From Paenibacillus herberti (GTDB taxonomy: Bacteria > Bacillota > Bacilli > Paenibacillales > Paenibacillaceae), in contig NZ_NMUQ01000001.1 of NCBI RefSeq assembly GCF_002233675.1, forward strand, positions 681,017 to 726,443: a stretch of 45,427 bases of DNA, in the 5' to 3' direction. The position numbers were made by a program, and so were the translations under genes. This document shows positions 32,275 through 40,286 of this stretch, one piece after another. The notes under the pieces are model-generated. The model did no database searches, was not told where the DNA came from, and was given only the letters and a program-made list of their open reading frames with translations. The first letter of the stretch is position 1. Every line of letters starts with the position of its first letter.

Positions 32275-35193
32275 GTGTTGCTCCTCCGATTCCTGTTCCG
32301 CAAAATGTGGAACACCCGCTGGCTGACGCTCAGTTCTCTAGCCGGGCTTATTTTGGCGGTAGCATTCGCGGTCAGTATTCCGATGTATGCGGACGGCTCG
32401 CTGAAGCGGGTCGTCACCCAATCGCTGCAAGAGAAGAGCGAGGGGTTGCCGGCTGGTTCCCTGCTCATGCGCTACAATGCAAGCCCCGGACCTACCAATC
32501 TAGGTTCGCTTGGAAATGTAGACAGCTATATCCAGAAAGATGTGCCGAAGCTGATCGACTTCCCGGCGGATACGAAGACAAGAAGCTATGCCATTCGCAG
32601 CACGGACATCACGCCGGAGGATCCGACCAAGGTCAGCGCAAGCGTCAGCCGCAAGTTCGGGCTGCAGTCGCTCTCTGGTTTAGAGGAGAAAGGTGAGCTC
32701 GCCCAAGGCCGCTGGTTCGCCCCTGGCAAGGGAGATGGCGATACGATCGAAGCGGTTGTGCTGGAAGAGGCGCTTTACCGAGCCGATATGCATATCGGCG
32801 ACGTGTTCCTTTACCCGGCTTACGGCGGCGGTTCTGACCAGCTGCTGCGCGTGAAGATCGTTGGCGCATTCAAGCCGATGAACGCTTCCGATCCCTTCTG
32901 GTACCAGGGGTTGGAGGGGCTGATGAATGCCTTCCTGACGAGCGATTCCTCGATGACTGACGGCATTTTGACGGATAAAAAGATCCCGTTGCACAGTGGC
33001 AGCTGGTACTATGCCTTCGATCTGCGGGAAATCCGCACGAGCGAACTCGCGCCGCTGACGCGCACGCTGGAGCGGCTGAACATCGAGCTGTACCAGAAGC
33101 TCCCTGATACACGCGTCGAAATTAGTTTTGCAACGATTTTGCAAGAATTCCGCACGACGAGCTTGCAACTGCAGACGCTGCTGTTCACACTGGCGGCGCC
33201 AATGATTGCGATGGTGTTCTATTTCATCGCTATGAATGCCCGCCAGTCACTCGACAAGCAGCGCAGCGATATCGCCGTGCTGCGCAGCCGGGGAGCGGGT
33301 ACGCGCCAGATTATCGGGCTGTACCTGCTTGAAAGCTTGCTGCTTGGCGGCGCGGCGTTTGTGCTCGGACCGCTGCTCGGCTGGTTCATGGCCAAGAGCA
33401 TCGGCTCGGCGAACGGCTTCCTTGAGTTCGTCGACCGCAAGTCGATTCCCGTCGGGTTCACGACGGATGCGATCATCGCCGGCAGCGCGGCTGTGCTGCT
33501 GGCCGTGCTGGCCACGGTAATTCCAGCCGTCATTTATGCCAGAGCTTCCATCGTCGGTTACAAGCAGCAGCTGGCTCGCTCCGATCGAGCTCCATTTTGG
33601 CAGCGCTGGTTTTTGGATGTTTTGCTGCTCGGAGCGAGCGGCTATGGCTGGTATATGTTCAACGAACGCCAACTGCTGACGATCAAAACCGGCATGACGA
33701 CGGATCAGCTGAATGTGCAGCCATTCCTGTTCTTCGTTCCTGCACTTGCGATCTTCTCGCTGGGAATGTTTTTCCTAAGGTTGTTCCCATGGCTGCTTCG
33801 TCTGTTCAACTGGCTCGGCCGCAAGCTGCTGCCGGTGCCGCTATATCTGACTCTGACCCAGCTGTCGCGCTCATCCCAAGGCTATTATCCGCTTATGATT
33901 CTGTTGATCCTGACGCTTGGCCTCGGTGTCTACAATGCTTCGGCAGCTCGTACGATCGACTTGAATTCGACGGAACGAACGCTGTATCAGTATGGTACTG
34001 ATGTCGTCATACAGACGGTCTGGTCCGGTACGGCCGAGCTGAAGCCAACCCAAGGCAATAACGGTGGCAATGGGGGAGGCTCTGGTGGGAACAACGGAGG
34101 AGGCTCAGGCGGCGGCAATGGCGGCGGTGCTGGTGGAGGTGGCAACGGCGGAGGGGGAGGCGGAGGCGGTCAACAAATTCCTTCCAAGATGCGCTACTCC
34201 GAGCCGCCTTTCCAAGTGTTCCGCACGCTTGAGGGCGTTGAAGCTGCAGCTCGCGTGCTGCAGACCAAGGGCAGCATCGTCGTTTCCGGCCGCTCCGTGG
34301 GTCAAGGTACGCTGATGGGTATCGACAATGTCGATTTTGCCAAAGTCGGATGGTTCCGCGAGGATCTCTTCCCCGTGCATCCGAACAACTATCTTAACAA
34401 TCTCGGCATTTATGCCGAGGGAGCAGGTGCGCTCGTGCCGTCTGGCATGGCGGAGAAATATCAGCTGAAGCTCGGGGATACAGTGTCAATCGGTCTCAGC
34501 GACGGTATGGTCGATTTCTCTATCGTTGGCATTTTGCCATACTGGCCTTCCCAATATCCAGATCAGTCGCCTTTCATCATCGCCAATCTGGATTATATCT
34601 ATGATCAGGTTCCACTCATTCCTTACGATGTGTGGCTCAAGATGAAACCGGGCGCCAAAGTCGCTCCGCTCATGACGGAGCTGCAAAAACAGAATATCGA
34701 GATTGCCAGCATCAAGGATGTTCGTACCGAGCTGATCACGCAAAGCAAGCTGCCGACGCGTGGCGGTGTGTTCGGAATTCTAAGCCTTGGCTTCCTCGTG
34801 TCGGTCATCGTTACATTGACAGGTTACATCCTGTACTGGTTCTTCAATCTTTCCGGCCGTGTTGTGCAGTTCGGTGTCTTGAGGGCGATGGGCTTGTCGC
34901 GGCGACAGTTGACCGGCATGCTTCTGCTGGAGCAGCTGTTCACTGCAGGGCTTAGCATCGGGCTTGGCGTTATGATCGGTAAGATCGCGAGCCTGCTGTT
35001 CCTGCCCTTCCTGCAGACGACCGACAATCTGTCCGGCAATGTACCGCCTTTCCGTGTTGTGTTCAACAGCCAGGATACGTTGCAGCTGTACGTCGTTGTC
35101 GGACTGATGATGCTGATTGGCGCGGTGCTGCTGATGTTGCATATCCGCAGGCTGCGGGTGCATCAGGCTGTCAAGATGGGAGAGGAGCGGTAG
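32275..35193 (+). CDS. FtsX/MacB-type ABC permease, large form
   Basis: This 972-residue permease starts with GTG one base after the adaptor. It has a first membrane helix near residue 20, a large extracellular domain to about 290, three helices at about 300-425, further helices near 445-560, and a second extracellular domain. Three final helices with the FtsX core follow (LSLGFLVSVIVTLTGYILYW, FGVLRAMGLSRRQLTGMLLLEQL). It thus resembles a fused two-half LolCE-like or BceB-like protein. A long Gly/Asn/Ser-rich tract (about residues 595-635) sits in the second extracellular domain, matching the shorter one in the adaptor. Mechanotransmission or export of a lipid, peptide or polysaccharide is plausible. 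Confidence 0.9.
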   Translation: MLLLRFLFRKMWNTRWLTLSSLAGLILAVAFAVSIPMYADGSLKRVVTQSLQEKSEGLPAGSLLMRYNASPGPTNLGSLGNVDSYIQKDVPKLIDFPADTKTRSYAIRSTDITPEDPTKVSASVSRKFGLQSLSGLEEKGELAQGRWFAPGKGDGDTIEAVVLEEALYRADMHIGDVFLYPAYGGGSDQLLRVKIVGAFKPMNASDPFWYQGLEGLMNAFLTSDSSMTDGILTDKKIPLHSGSWYYAFDLREIRTSELAPLTRTLERLNIELYQKLPDTRVEISFATILQEFRTTSLQLQTLLFTLAAPMIAMVFYFIAMNARQSLDKQRSDIAVLRSRGAGTRQIIGLYLLESLLLGGAAFVLGPLLGWFMAKSIGSANGFLEFVDRKSIPVGFTTDAIIAGSAAVLLAVLATVIPAVIYARASIVGYKQQLARSDRAPFWQRWFLDVLLLGASGYGWYMFNERQLLTIKTGMTTDQLNVQPFLFFVPALAIFSLGMFFLRLFPWLLRLFNWLGRKLLPVPLYLTLTQLSRSSQGYYPLMILLILTLGLGVYNASAARTIDLNSTERTLYQYGTDVVIQTVWSGTAELKPTQGNNGGNGGGSGGNNGGGSGGGNGGGAGGGGNGGGGGGGGQQIPSKMRYSEPPFQVFRTLEGVEAAARVLQTKGSIVVSGRSVGQGTLMGIDNVDFAKVGWFREDLFPVHPNNYLNNLGIYAEGAGALVPSGMAEKYQLKLGDTVSIGLSDGMVDFSIVGILPYWPSQYPDQSPFIIANLDYIYDQVPLIPYDVWLKMKPGAKVAPLMTELQKQNIEIASIKDVRTELITQSKLPTRGGVFGILSLGFLVSVIVTLTGYILYWFFNLSGRVVQFGVLRAMGLSRRQLTGMLLLEQLFTAGLSIGLGVMIGKIASLLFLPFLQTTDNLSGNVPPFRVVFNSQDTLQLYVVVGLMMLIGAVLLMLHIRRLRVHQAVKMGEER

Positions 35194-35196
35194 GCT

Positions 35197-36081
35197 GTGA
35201 TTGAATGCGAAGGATTAGTGAAAATTTACAAAACCGACGATCTTGAAGTCGTCGCCCTTCAGGGGCTCAACCTGAGCGTCAAGGACGGCGAGCTGATGGC
35301 TATAATCGGCAACAGCGGAAGCGGCAAGTCGACGCTGCTCAACATTCTTGGCGGCCTCGACCATCCTTCTGCCGGGAGTGTACATGTTGGTCCGTGGGAT
35401 TTGCTGAAAATCACCGAAGAGCAGTTGGTCAAGTACAAACGGGAGACGGTTGGTTTCATCTGGCAGAACAACGCGCGCAATCTGCTACCGTATTTGTCCG
35501 CTCTGGAAAACGTCGAAATGCCGATGATGCTGCGCGGCAAAGTAGATCGGGCCTACTCCCGGCAGTTGCTGGAGTGGGTCGGTCTCAAAGAGCGGATGAA
35601 CAACAAGCTGCATCAGCTCTCTGGGGGTGAGCAGCAGCGGGTCGCCATTGCGATCTCGCTGTCGAATCGCCCGCAGATGCTGCTCGCCGATGAGCCGACC
35701 GGCTCTGTCGACAGCCGTACGAGCGATATGATCATGGATATTTTCCGCACGCTCAACCGGGAGCTTGGTCTTACAATCGTCATCGTTACTCATGATTTGT
35801 CGCTGGCCGGTAAAGTGGATCGGGTTGTAGCGATCCGAGACGGCCTCACGAGCACGGAGTTTCTGCGGCGCAACACACATCTGGATGACGCAGAGGGCTT
35901 CGGCAAGGGAGGGCTTCAAGAAGTGCATGAGGCTTATGCCGTAGTAGATCGTGCAGGCAGGTTGCAAGTGCCCAAGGAGTATTTAAGCGCCCTGGGCATC
36001 GCCGGCAAGGCATCGATGGAGTTTGACGGAGAACGCATTATTATTACGAAACCGAAGCTTTTGGAGGGGGAACAAAAATGA
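35197..36081 (+). CDS. ABC ATPase with AbrB-like C-terminal domain (second)
   Basis: This 294-residue protein starts with GTG, with GAGAGGAG upstream. The ATPase core is complete: Walker A GNSGSGKST at about 38-46, FIWQNNARNLLPYLSALENV, signature LSGGEQQRVAIAISL near 141, Walker B LLADEPTGSVDS, and THD switch. After the core, near residue 249, comes VVDRAGRLQVPKEYLSALGI and then EFDGERIIITKPK. This closely follows the AbrB/SpoVT swapped-hairpin pattern V-D-x-x-G-R-L-x-V-P-x-E-x5-LGI. Such a domain normally binds DNA and is unexpected on a transporter ATPase. The gene overlaps the solute-binding protein gene by 4 bases. Confidence 0.9.
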   Translation: MIECEGLVKIYKTDDLEVVALQGLNLSVKDGELMAIIGNSGSGKSTLLNILGGLDHPSAGSVHVGPWDLLKITEEQLVKYKRETVGFIWQNNARNLLPYLSALENVEMPMMLRGKVDRAYSRQLLEWVGLKERMNNKLHQLSGGEQQRVAIAISLSNRPQMLLADEPTGSVDSRTSDMIMDIFRTLNRELGLTIVIVTHDLSLAGKVDRVVAIRDGLTSTEFLRRNTHLDDAEGFGKGGLQEVHEAYAVVDRAGRLQVPKEYLSALGIAGKASMEFDGERIIITKPKLLEGEQK

Positions 36082-37628
36082 CAGCTAAATGGGGAACGAA
36101 TATGACGAGAATTACGGGTAAGCGGGCGCGTCGCAGCGCCGCTCTTGGACTGTCGCTAGTTATGGCCAGCGGTGTAATCGCAGGCTGTAGCGGCTCTTCT
36201 TCCGAACAACCAGAGAACAGCGTGCTGCGCATCGGAATGCTGTATGGATCACCGGACAGTGAGAGCTGGATTCGCCAGCAATTTACGGATACGTTTGAGT
36301 ATACACATCCAAATGTGACCCTCGAAATCGTCTATGCCAACAACTACAACGATATGAACTACAACCAGCCGCCCAAGGAAGGGGAGAAGCAGCCTGATCC
36401 GTATGACAAGCTGAAAGAGCTGATGACGGGCAAAAATCCAATCGACGTGATCATGATTGACTATCCTATGCTCCAGCGCACGACTCAGGATGGATTCCTG
36501 CAACAGCTGGACCCGCTGATCGCTAAGGACAAATTTGATATCAGCGATTATGTGCCGACGGTCATCGACGGTCTTAAGGCAGCTGGGGATTCCAAAATTT
36601 ACGCGCTGACACCGACGTTTAATAGCTCTGCTCTATTTTATAACAAGAAAATTTTCGCCGACGCAGGTGTACAGCCACCTACAGATAAAATGACTTGGAA
36701 CCAGGTATTCGATCTGGCGCGCAAAGTATCCAAAGGCAAAGGTGAAACACAGACGTTCGGTCTCCAGATGAATCGTTGGGGCGGGGATGCGTTCGGTGAT
36801 ATTCAGACGTATATCGCACCACTGGAGCTGAAAATGTACGACGACAAGGGCGAAAAAATGCTCGTGGACAGCGGCCCGGCCTGGTCTAACGCTTGGAAAA
36901 CCATGATTGATCTTTATAAGGATAAAGTCTTAGCGACACAGGAAGATCTTAATAAGCTGAACGAAGCTCGTCAGAAAAAGATGGAAAAGGATAAATCCAG
37001 CTTCAATCCGTATCAGAGCGGCAACGATTATTTCAGCTCTGGCAACGTAGCAATGATGGTCTCGGACTACAACTTTATTTCGGAGCTCAAAAGAACCAAG
37101 GATATGGCGGTGAAGAACAAAGACATCAAGGTGGTAGATTGGGATGTCGTGACGGTTCCGGTATTCGAGGAGAAGCCGGATGTTGGCGGCAGCTCTTATC
37201 TCGGCCAGCCAATGGGCATCAACGCCAAGGCGCAAAATCCTGAGGGCGCGTGGGAATTTATCAAATTCATCAACAGCCGAGAGTGGGCGAAGCTGAAGTC
37301 CCGCAGCACCTATGAAATTCCAGCCCGCCAGGAGTTCATCAAGCCGATTGACGGCATGCAGTACAACATCAAAGCGTTCTACACGCTCAAGCCGGTAACG
37401 CCACCCAACATGGCAATGGAACAGCTTGGACGTGAAAAGCCGGGTATCTATGAGGTGAACACGATTGGCCAGGCAGCGTTCCAAGAGGCGCTCACCGGCA
37501 AGAAAACGCCTGAAGAAGCCGTAAAGGAATGGGCAGTCAAGGGCAATGCCCTGCTGCAAAAGCTGAAAACCAACCCACAAGGCAATACGGGTGGTGGAAC
37601 GACGGATGGGGCTGCCAGCGGGGGCTGA
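36078..37628 (+). CDS. Extracellular solute-binding lipoprotein of the exporter-type operon
   Basis: This 516-residue family-1-like binding protein has a lipobox VIAGC with Cys37. The pattern is typical of sugar-binding proteins: FTDTFEYTHPNVTLEIVYAN, KNPIDVIMIDYPMLQ, NSSALFYNKKIFADAGVQPP, TWNQVFDLARKVSK, FSSGNVAMMVSDYNF and GAWEFIKFINSREWAKL. A Gly/Thr-rich tail ends the protein. It is the last gene of an operon with two MacB-type ATPases, an FtsX-type permease and an adaptor, and no MalF/MalG permease. Its role may be ligand sensing or capture for that complex. ATG 36078 overlaps the ATPase stop; an in-frame ATG at 36102 would also keep the signal peptide. Confidence 0.9.
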   Translation: MTAKWGTNMTRITGKRARRSAALGLSLVMASGVIAGCSGSSSEQPENSVLRIGMLYGSPDSESWIRQQFTDTFEYTHPNVTLEIVYANNYNDMNYNQPPKEGEKQPDPYDKLKELMTGKNPIDVIMIDYPMLQRTTQDGFLQQLDPLIAKDKFDISDYVPTVIDGLKAAGDSKIYALTPTFNSSALFYNKKIFADAGVQPPTDKMTWNQVFDLARKVSKGKGETQTFGLQMNRWGGDAFGDIQTYIAPLELKMYDDKGEKMLVDSGPAWSNAWKTMIDLYKDKVLATQEDLNKLNEARQKKMEKDKSSFNPYQSGNDYFSSGNVAMMVSDYNFISELKRTKDMAVKNKDIKVVDWDVVTVPVFEEKPDVGGSSYLGQPMGINAKAQNPEGAWEFIKFINSREWAKLKSRSTYEIPARQEFIKPIDGMQYNIKAFYTLKPVTPPNMAMEQLGREKPGIYEVNTIGQAAFQEALTGKKTPEEAVKEWAVKGNALLQKLKTNPQGNTGGGTTDGAASGG

Positions 37629-37709
37629 GTAGTTTAAATTCAGCCTATGGCTGCTGTTTTGCGAAATCTACCGCCACGTATAGTATGCGTGTCCTTTCCT
37701 GACAACGAG

Positions 37710-37766
37710 AAGGGGTCGTCCCAAGAGTCATCATTAGATGACCTAGGAACGGCCCTTTTTTGCATA
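37710..37766 (+). terminator. Terminator of the five-gene operon
   Basis: AAGGGGTCGTCCC pairs imperfectly with GGAACGGCCCTT. An inner GTCATC/GATGAC arm extends the hairpin, and six T follow. Confidence 0.85.
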
Positions 37767-37900
37767 CGCAGCATACTGGAAGCCTATAGAAAATATCCAT
37801 TTTGTACGCATTATGGAATGAATTTCTTTCATCCTGGGAACGATGACGGTAGCACTGAAATAGACAAATGGTGCCACACTTCTAGGAAGGGAAGAGAAAG

Positions 37901-38077
37901 ATGACGATGATGTCCAGATGGATTTATTGGGGCAGGCTGTATGACAGCAAATTCCAAGCTGGCTGCCTGGTGAAGCGGATGGAAAATGATTGGTGGATTT
38001 ACGGTTACGAGTGCCCAAGAGAGATTGAAGTTTTCCAGTCCAGAAGAGGGAAATATGGCGTGCGATATATGCCTTGA
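37901..38077 (+). CDS. Small Trp/Tyr-rich hypothetical protein
   Basis: This 58-residue protein starts at ATG 37901, close after AGGAAGGGAAGAG. It is basic and aromatic: MSRWIYWGRLYDSKFQAG, then ENDWWIYGYECPREIEVFQS and GKYGVRYMP. There is no membrane segment or signal peptide. The family is unknown, but composition and ribosome site support a real gene. It lies between the operon terminator and the tRNA genes. Confidence 0.55.
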   Translation: MTMMSRWIYWGRLYDSKFQAGCLVKRMENDWWIYGYECPREIEVFQSRRGKYGVRYMP

Positions 38078-38096
38078 AGCGGATTTAAGATTTAGG

Positions 38097-38126
38097 TTGA
38101 CTTTGATGCAGAAGTTATAGTATATT
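38097..38126 (+). promoter_or_regulatory. Promoter of the tRNA-Met/tRNA-Ile unit
   Basis: TTGACT (38097-38102) and TATATT (38121-38126) are separated by 18 bases and end 35 bases before the first tRNA. Confidence 0.65.
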
Positions 38127-38161
38127 TATCCTTGTGTTCCAAACGGAACCTTTCTAATTGA

Positions 38162-38235
<74 letters not shown>

Positions 38236-38275
38236 CTTATTCTCGTACTTATGCAGTTCAACCATTCCTTTAAAA

Positions 38276-38352
<77 letters not shown>

Positions 38353-38365
38353 AGTCTTCAACAAT

Positions 38366-38387
38366 CCTTGCGCTGCAAGGTTTTTTT
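38366..38387 (+). terminator. Terminator after tRNA-Ile
   Basis: CCTTGC-GCT-GCAAGG is followed by seven T. Confidence 0.9.
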
Positions 38388-38438
38388 ATTTTCAACTTAG
38401 TTCCATTGGATGTGGAATCGTTAACGAGAACTTTTTCA

Positions 38439-38468
38439 TTGACGATTGTTGGGTATATATGCTAAGAT
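38439..38468 (+). promoter_or_regulatory. Promoter of tRNA-Leu
   Basis: TTGACG (38439-38444) and TAAGAT (38463-38468) have an 18-base spacer, 49 bases before the tRNA. Confidence 0.65.
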
Positions 38469-38517
38469 TTACTTCGTTGTGTTCACGACTCACATCTTTT
38501 TCCTTTGCGGGATTCAT

Positions 38518-38602
38518 GCCGGGGTGGCGGAATAGGCAGACGCAACAGACTTAAAATCTGTCGGGAGTTACTCCCGTACCGGTTCGAGCCCGGTCCTCGG
38601 CA
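38518..38602 (+). tRNA. tRNA-Leu (TAA)
   Basis: This is an 85-base class II tRNA with a long variable arm (CGGGAGTTACTCCCG). The anticodon TAA lies in CAGACTTAAAATCTG, and acceptor GCCGGGG pairs with CCTCGGC. CCA is not encoded. Confidence 0.95.
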
Positions 38603-38616
38603 TCATTGGTTTCATG

Positions 38617-38660
38617 AGCTCCTCCTTGCATCCTTATGGGATGTCAGGGAGGAGCTTTTT
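38617..38660. terminator. Terminator between tRNA-Leu and the convergent small membrane gene
   Basis: AGCTCCTCC-TGCATCC pairs with GGGATG-GGGAGGAGCT, followed by five T. Confidence 0.85.
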
Positions 38661-38664
38661 AATA

Positions 38665-38916
38665 TTAAGGATGTGGACGCTCTTTGGCCGTCACCGCTTC
38701 GGGATTCGGGCTTGCAGCGGCCGGAATGACTTTGGCTTGCACCTTTTGAGCCGGATTGCCCTGGGGAGTAGATAAGAGGACAAAGACCAGCATGAAGATC
38801 ATGGTGGAAGTCCAAACGGCACCCAGCGTCTTGGTCGCTGGTGAAAGCTTATTCCAAGAGGCAGGGAGCATGACAAAAGGAGCTATAATCCAGCCCATAA
38901 TGATCGTGACGCGCAT
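38665..38916 (-). CDS. Small membrane protein of unknown function
   Basis: This 83-residue protein has two hydrophobic helices: VTIIMGWIIAPFVMLPASW at the start and TLGAVWTSTMIFMLVFVLL in the middle. A Pro/Ala/Lys-rich soluble tail follows. GGGAGGAG lies ten bases before ATG 38916; a GTG at 38925 is also possible but too close to the ribosome site. It lacks the SecG signature although the size is similar. The family is unknown. Confidence 0.6.
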   Translation of the reverse strand: MRVTIIMGWIIAPFVMLPASWNKLSPATKTLGAVWTSTMIFMLVFVLLSTPQGNPAQKVQAKVIPAAASPNPEAVTAKERPHP

Positions 38917-39060
38917 GGAGTCCACACTCCTCCCGTTAGATAATTCTTTTATCGGCAGGTTAATCGTCCAGCTTAATCCAAATTCCCAGAAATGGAACTC
39001 TATTTGTCAGCAAAGCGCGAATCCGTTACACTACAAGGACGGCTTTTAAGCCAATTAGCC

Positions 39061-39086
39061 AAAAAAAAGAAGCCTCGGGGGCCTCT
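39061..39086 (-). terminator. Terminator of the Cys-rich small protein gene
   Basis: On the minus strand AGAGGCC pairs with GGCTTCT (one G-U) and is followed by a T8 run. It touches the stop codon. Confidence 0.7.
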
Positions 39087-39355
39087 TACTTTGCTGCTGG
39101 TTGGGCAGCTTTCAGCTCTTCCAGGTCGACCTGGCTGCTGATCATGTCAACGAACTTGTCCATGCAGTTACAGTAGTAATCTCTGCGGCACACCGAGCAA
39201 GGCGTTGTCTGAAGACGATTGATCTTCGTGCCTTCCGGACCGTAGAACAGGCGGCATTCTCCGCCGTCCTTGAGCTTCACGACGACCTGAAACAGCTGGG
39301 TAGCATCGTTGCGTTCCGCGAGTCTGCTATTCGTTACGAGCGGGCGGTAACTCAT
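39086..39355 (-). CDS. Small Cys-rich hypothetical protein
   Basis: This 89-residue protein has a cluster of four cysteines in PCSVCRRDYYCNCMDKF, which may bind zinc or an iron-sulfur centre. A beta-rich N-terminal half precedes it (TQLFQVVVKLKDGGECRLFYG) and a helical tail follows. The start is ATG 39355 with AGGTGAT upstream; an in-frame TTG at 39370 has no site of its own. It is divergent from uracil-DNA glycosylase. I do not recognise the family. Confidence 0.65.
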   Translation of the reverse strand: MSYRPLVTNSRLAERNDATQLFQVVVKLKDGGECRLFYGPEGTKINRLQTTPCSVCRRDYYCNCMDKFVDMISSQVDLEELKAAQPAAK

Positions 39356-39494
39356 TGCAATCACCTGCAACTTTCTTCGATATGGGCTTGATCTATCTTA
39401 CTTTCTACGGCGGTCAATGTCAAATGAATGGCTTGTTTATAGGCTGGTCGGACAGGCTTGTCGCATGTTCTTTTATGAGGAGGCTTCCGCTAAA

Positions 39495-40286
39495 ATGACC
39501 GTACAATTCCGCAATGATTGGGCGCAGCATCTAATAGAAGAAATGGAGCAGCCCTATTATCTGGAGCTGCGTAGCCGTTTGGTGGAGGAATACCGCGGCG
39601 GCGCTGTTTACCCTGACATGCATGACATCTTCAATGCGCTGTATCTGACCTCGCTGGGGGGCACGAAGGTCGTCATTCTTGGGCAGGATCCATATCATGG
39701 GCCGGGCCAAGCGCACGGGCTGAGCTTCTCTGTGCAGCCGGGAGTGCGTATCCCGCCTTCGCTGCAGAACATCTACAAGGAGTTGCATGCAGATATCGGC
39801 TGCCCGATCCCGATGAGTGGGGACTTGCGGGGCTGGGCCCGTCAAGGCGTGCTGCTGCTCAACAATGTGCTTACCGTACGCAAAGGAGCGGCCGCCTCGC
39901 ATCAGGGACTCGGCTGGGAGGCATTCACTGACCGCATCGTGAGGCTTATCGGCGAAAGGGAGCAGCCGGCGGTATTTCTACTGTGGGGCAAACATACACA
40001 GGAGAAGGCGTCCTTCCTTGACGGCAGTCGGCATTTGCTACTGTCTACACCGCATCCAAGCCCGTTCTCTGCTCATCGGGGCTTCTTGGGCAGCAAGCCG
40101 TTTTCCAAGGCGAATGCTTTTCTAGAAAAGCATGGGATGGAGCCGATCGACTGGTGCCGCACGGCAGAGCCTTCGGCGGTGGATGAGACAGCTGCCGGCA
40201 GCGATGCCGGAACGTCTGTTGGCGCGACGAGGAAACAGCCTGAAGAGTCGGAATCACAACCTGCATCCCCGTCCCCAATTGCATGA
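39495..40286 (+). CDS. ung: Uracil-DNA glycosylase
   Basis: This 263-residue family-1 uracil-DNA glycosylase removes uracil from DNA. Catalytic GQDPYHG (Asp65) and the active-site loop HPSPFSAHRGFLGSKPFSKAN with its conserved His are intact, as is the LLLNNVLTVRKGAAASHQGLGWE region. I start at ATG 39495 after GAGGAGG; the frame is open back to 39417, but that stretch is not homologous to the family start. The enzyme core ends near residue 227 (IDWC). A further 36-residue low-complexity tail rich in Ala, Ser, Glu and Pro follows. The stop overlaps the radical SAM gene by 4 bases. Confidence 0.95.
   Translation: MTVQFRNDWAQHLIEEMEQPYYLELRSRLVEEYRGGAVYPDMHDIFNALYLTSLGGTKVVILGQDPYHGPGQAHGLSFSVQPGVRIPPSLQNIYKELHADIGCPIPMSGDLRGWARQGVLLLNNVLTVRKGAAASHQGLGWEAFTDRIVRLIGEREQPAVFLLWGKHTQEKASFLDGSRHLLLSTPHPSPFSAHRGFLGSKPFSKANAFLEKHGMEPIDWCRTAEPSAVDETAAGSDAGTSVGATRKQPEESESQPASPSPIA

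Noticed and set aside
32680-33168. Several frames over 90 residues antisense to the large permease
   Set aside because: GC-rich third positions open antisense frames; the permease has continuous FtsX features and ribosome coupling.
37647-37904. 85-residue plus-strand frame over the operon terminator
   Set aside because: It runs through the terminator hairpin and has no ribosome site; a better small gene starts at 37901.
38665-38916. Small membrane gene as secG
   Set aside because: Size and two helices fit, but the SecG consensus around the second helix and the Gly-rich loop are absent.
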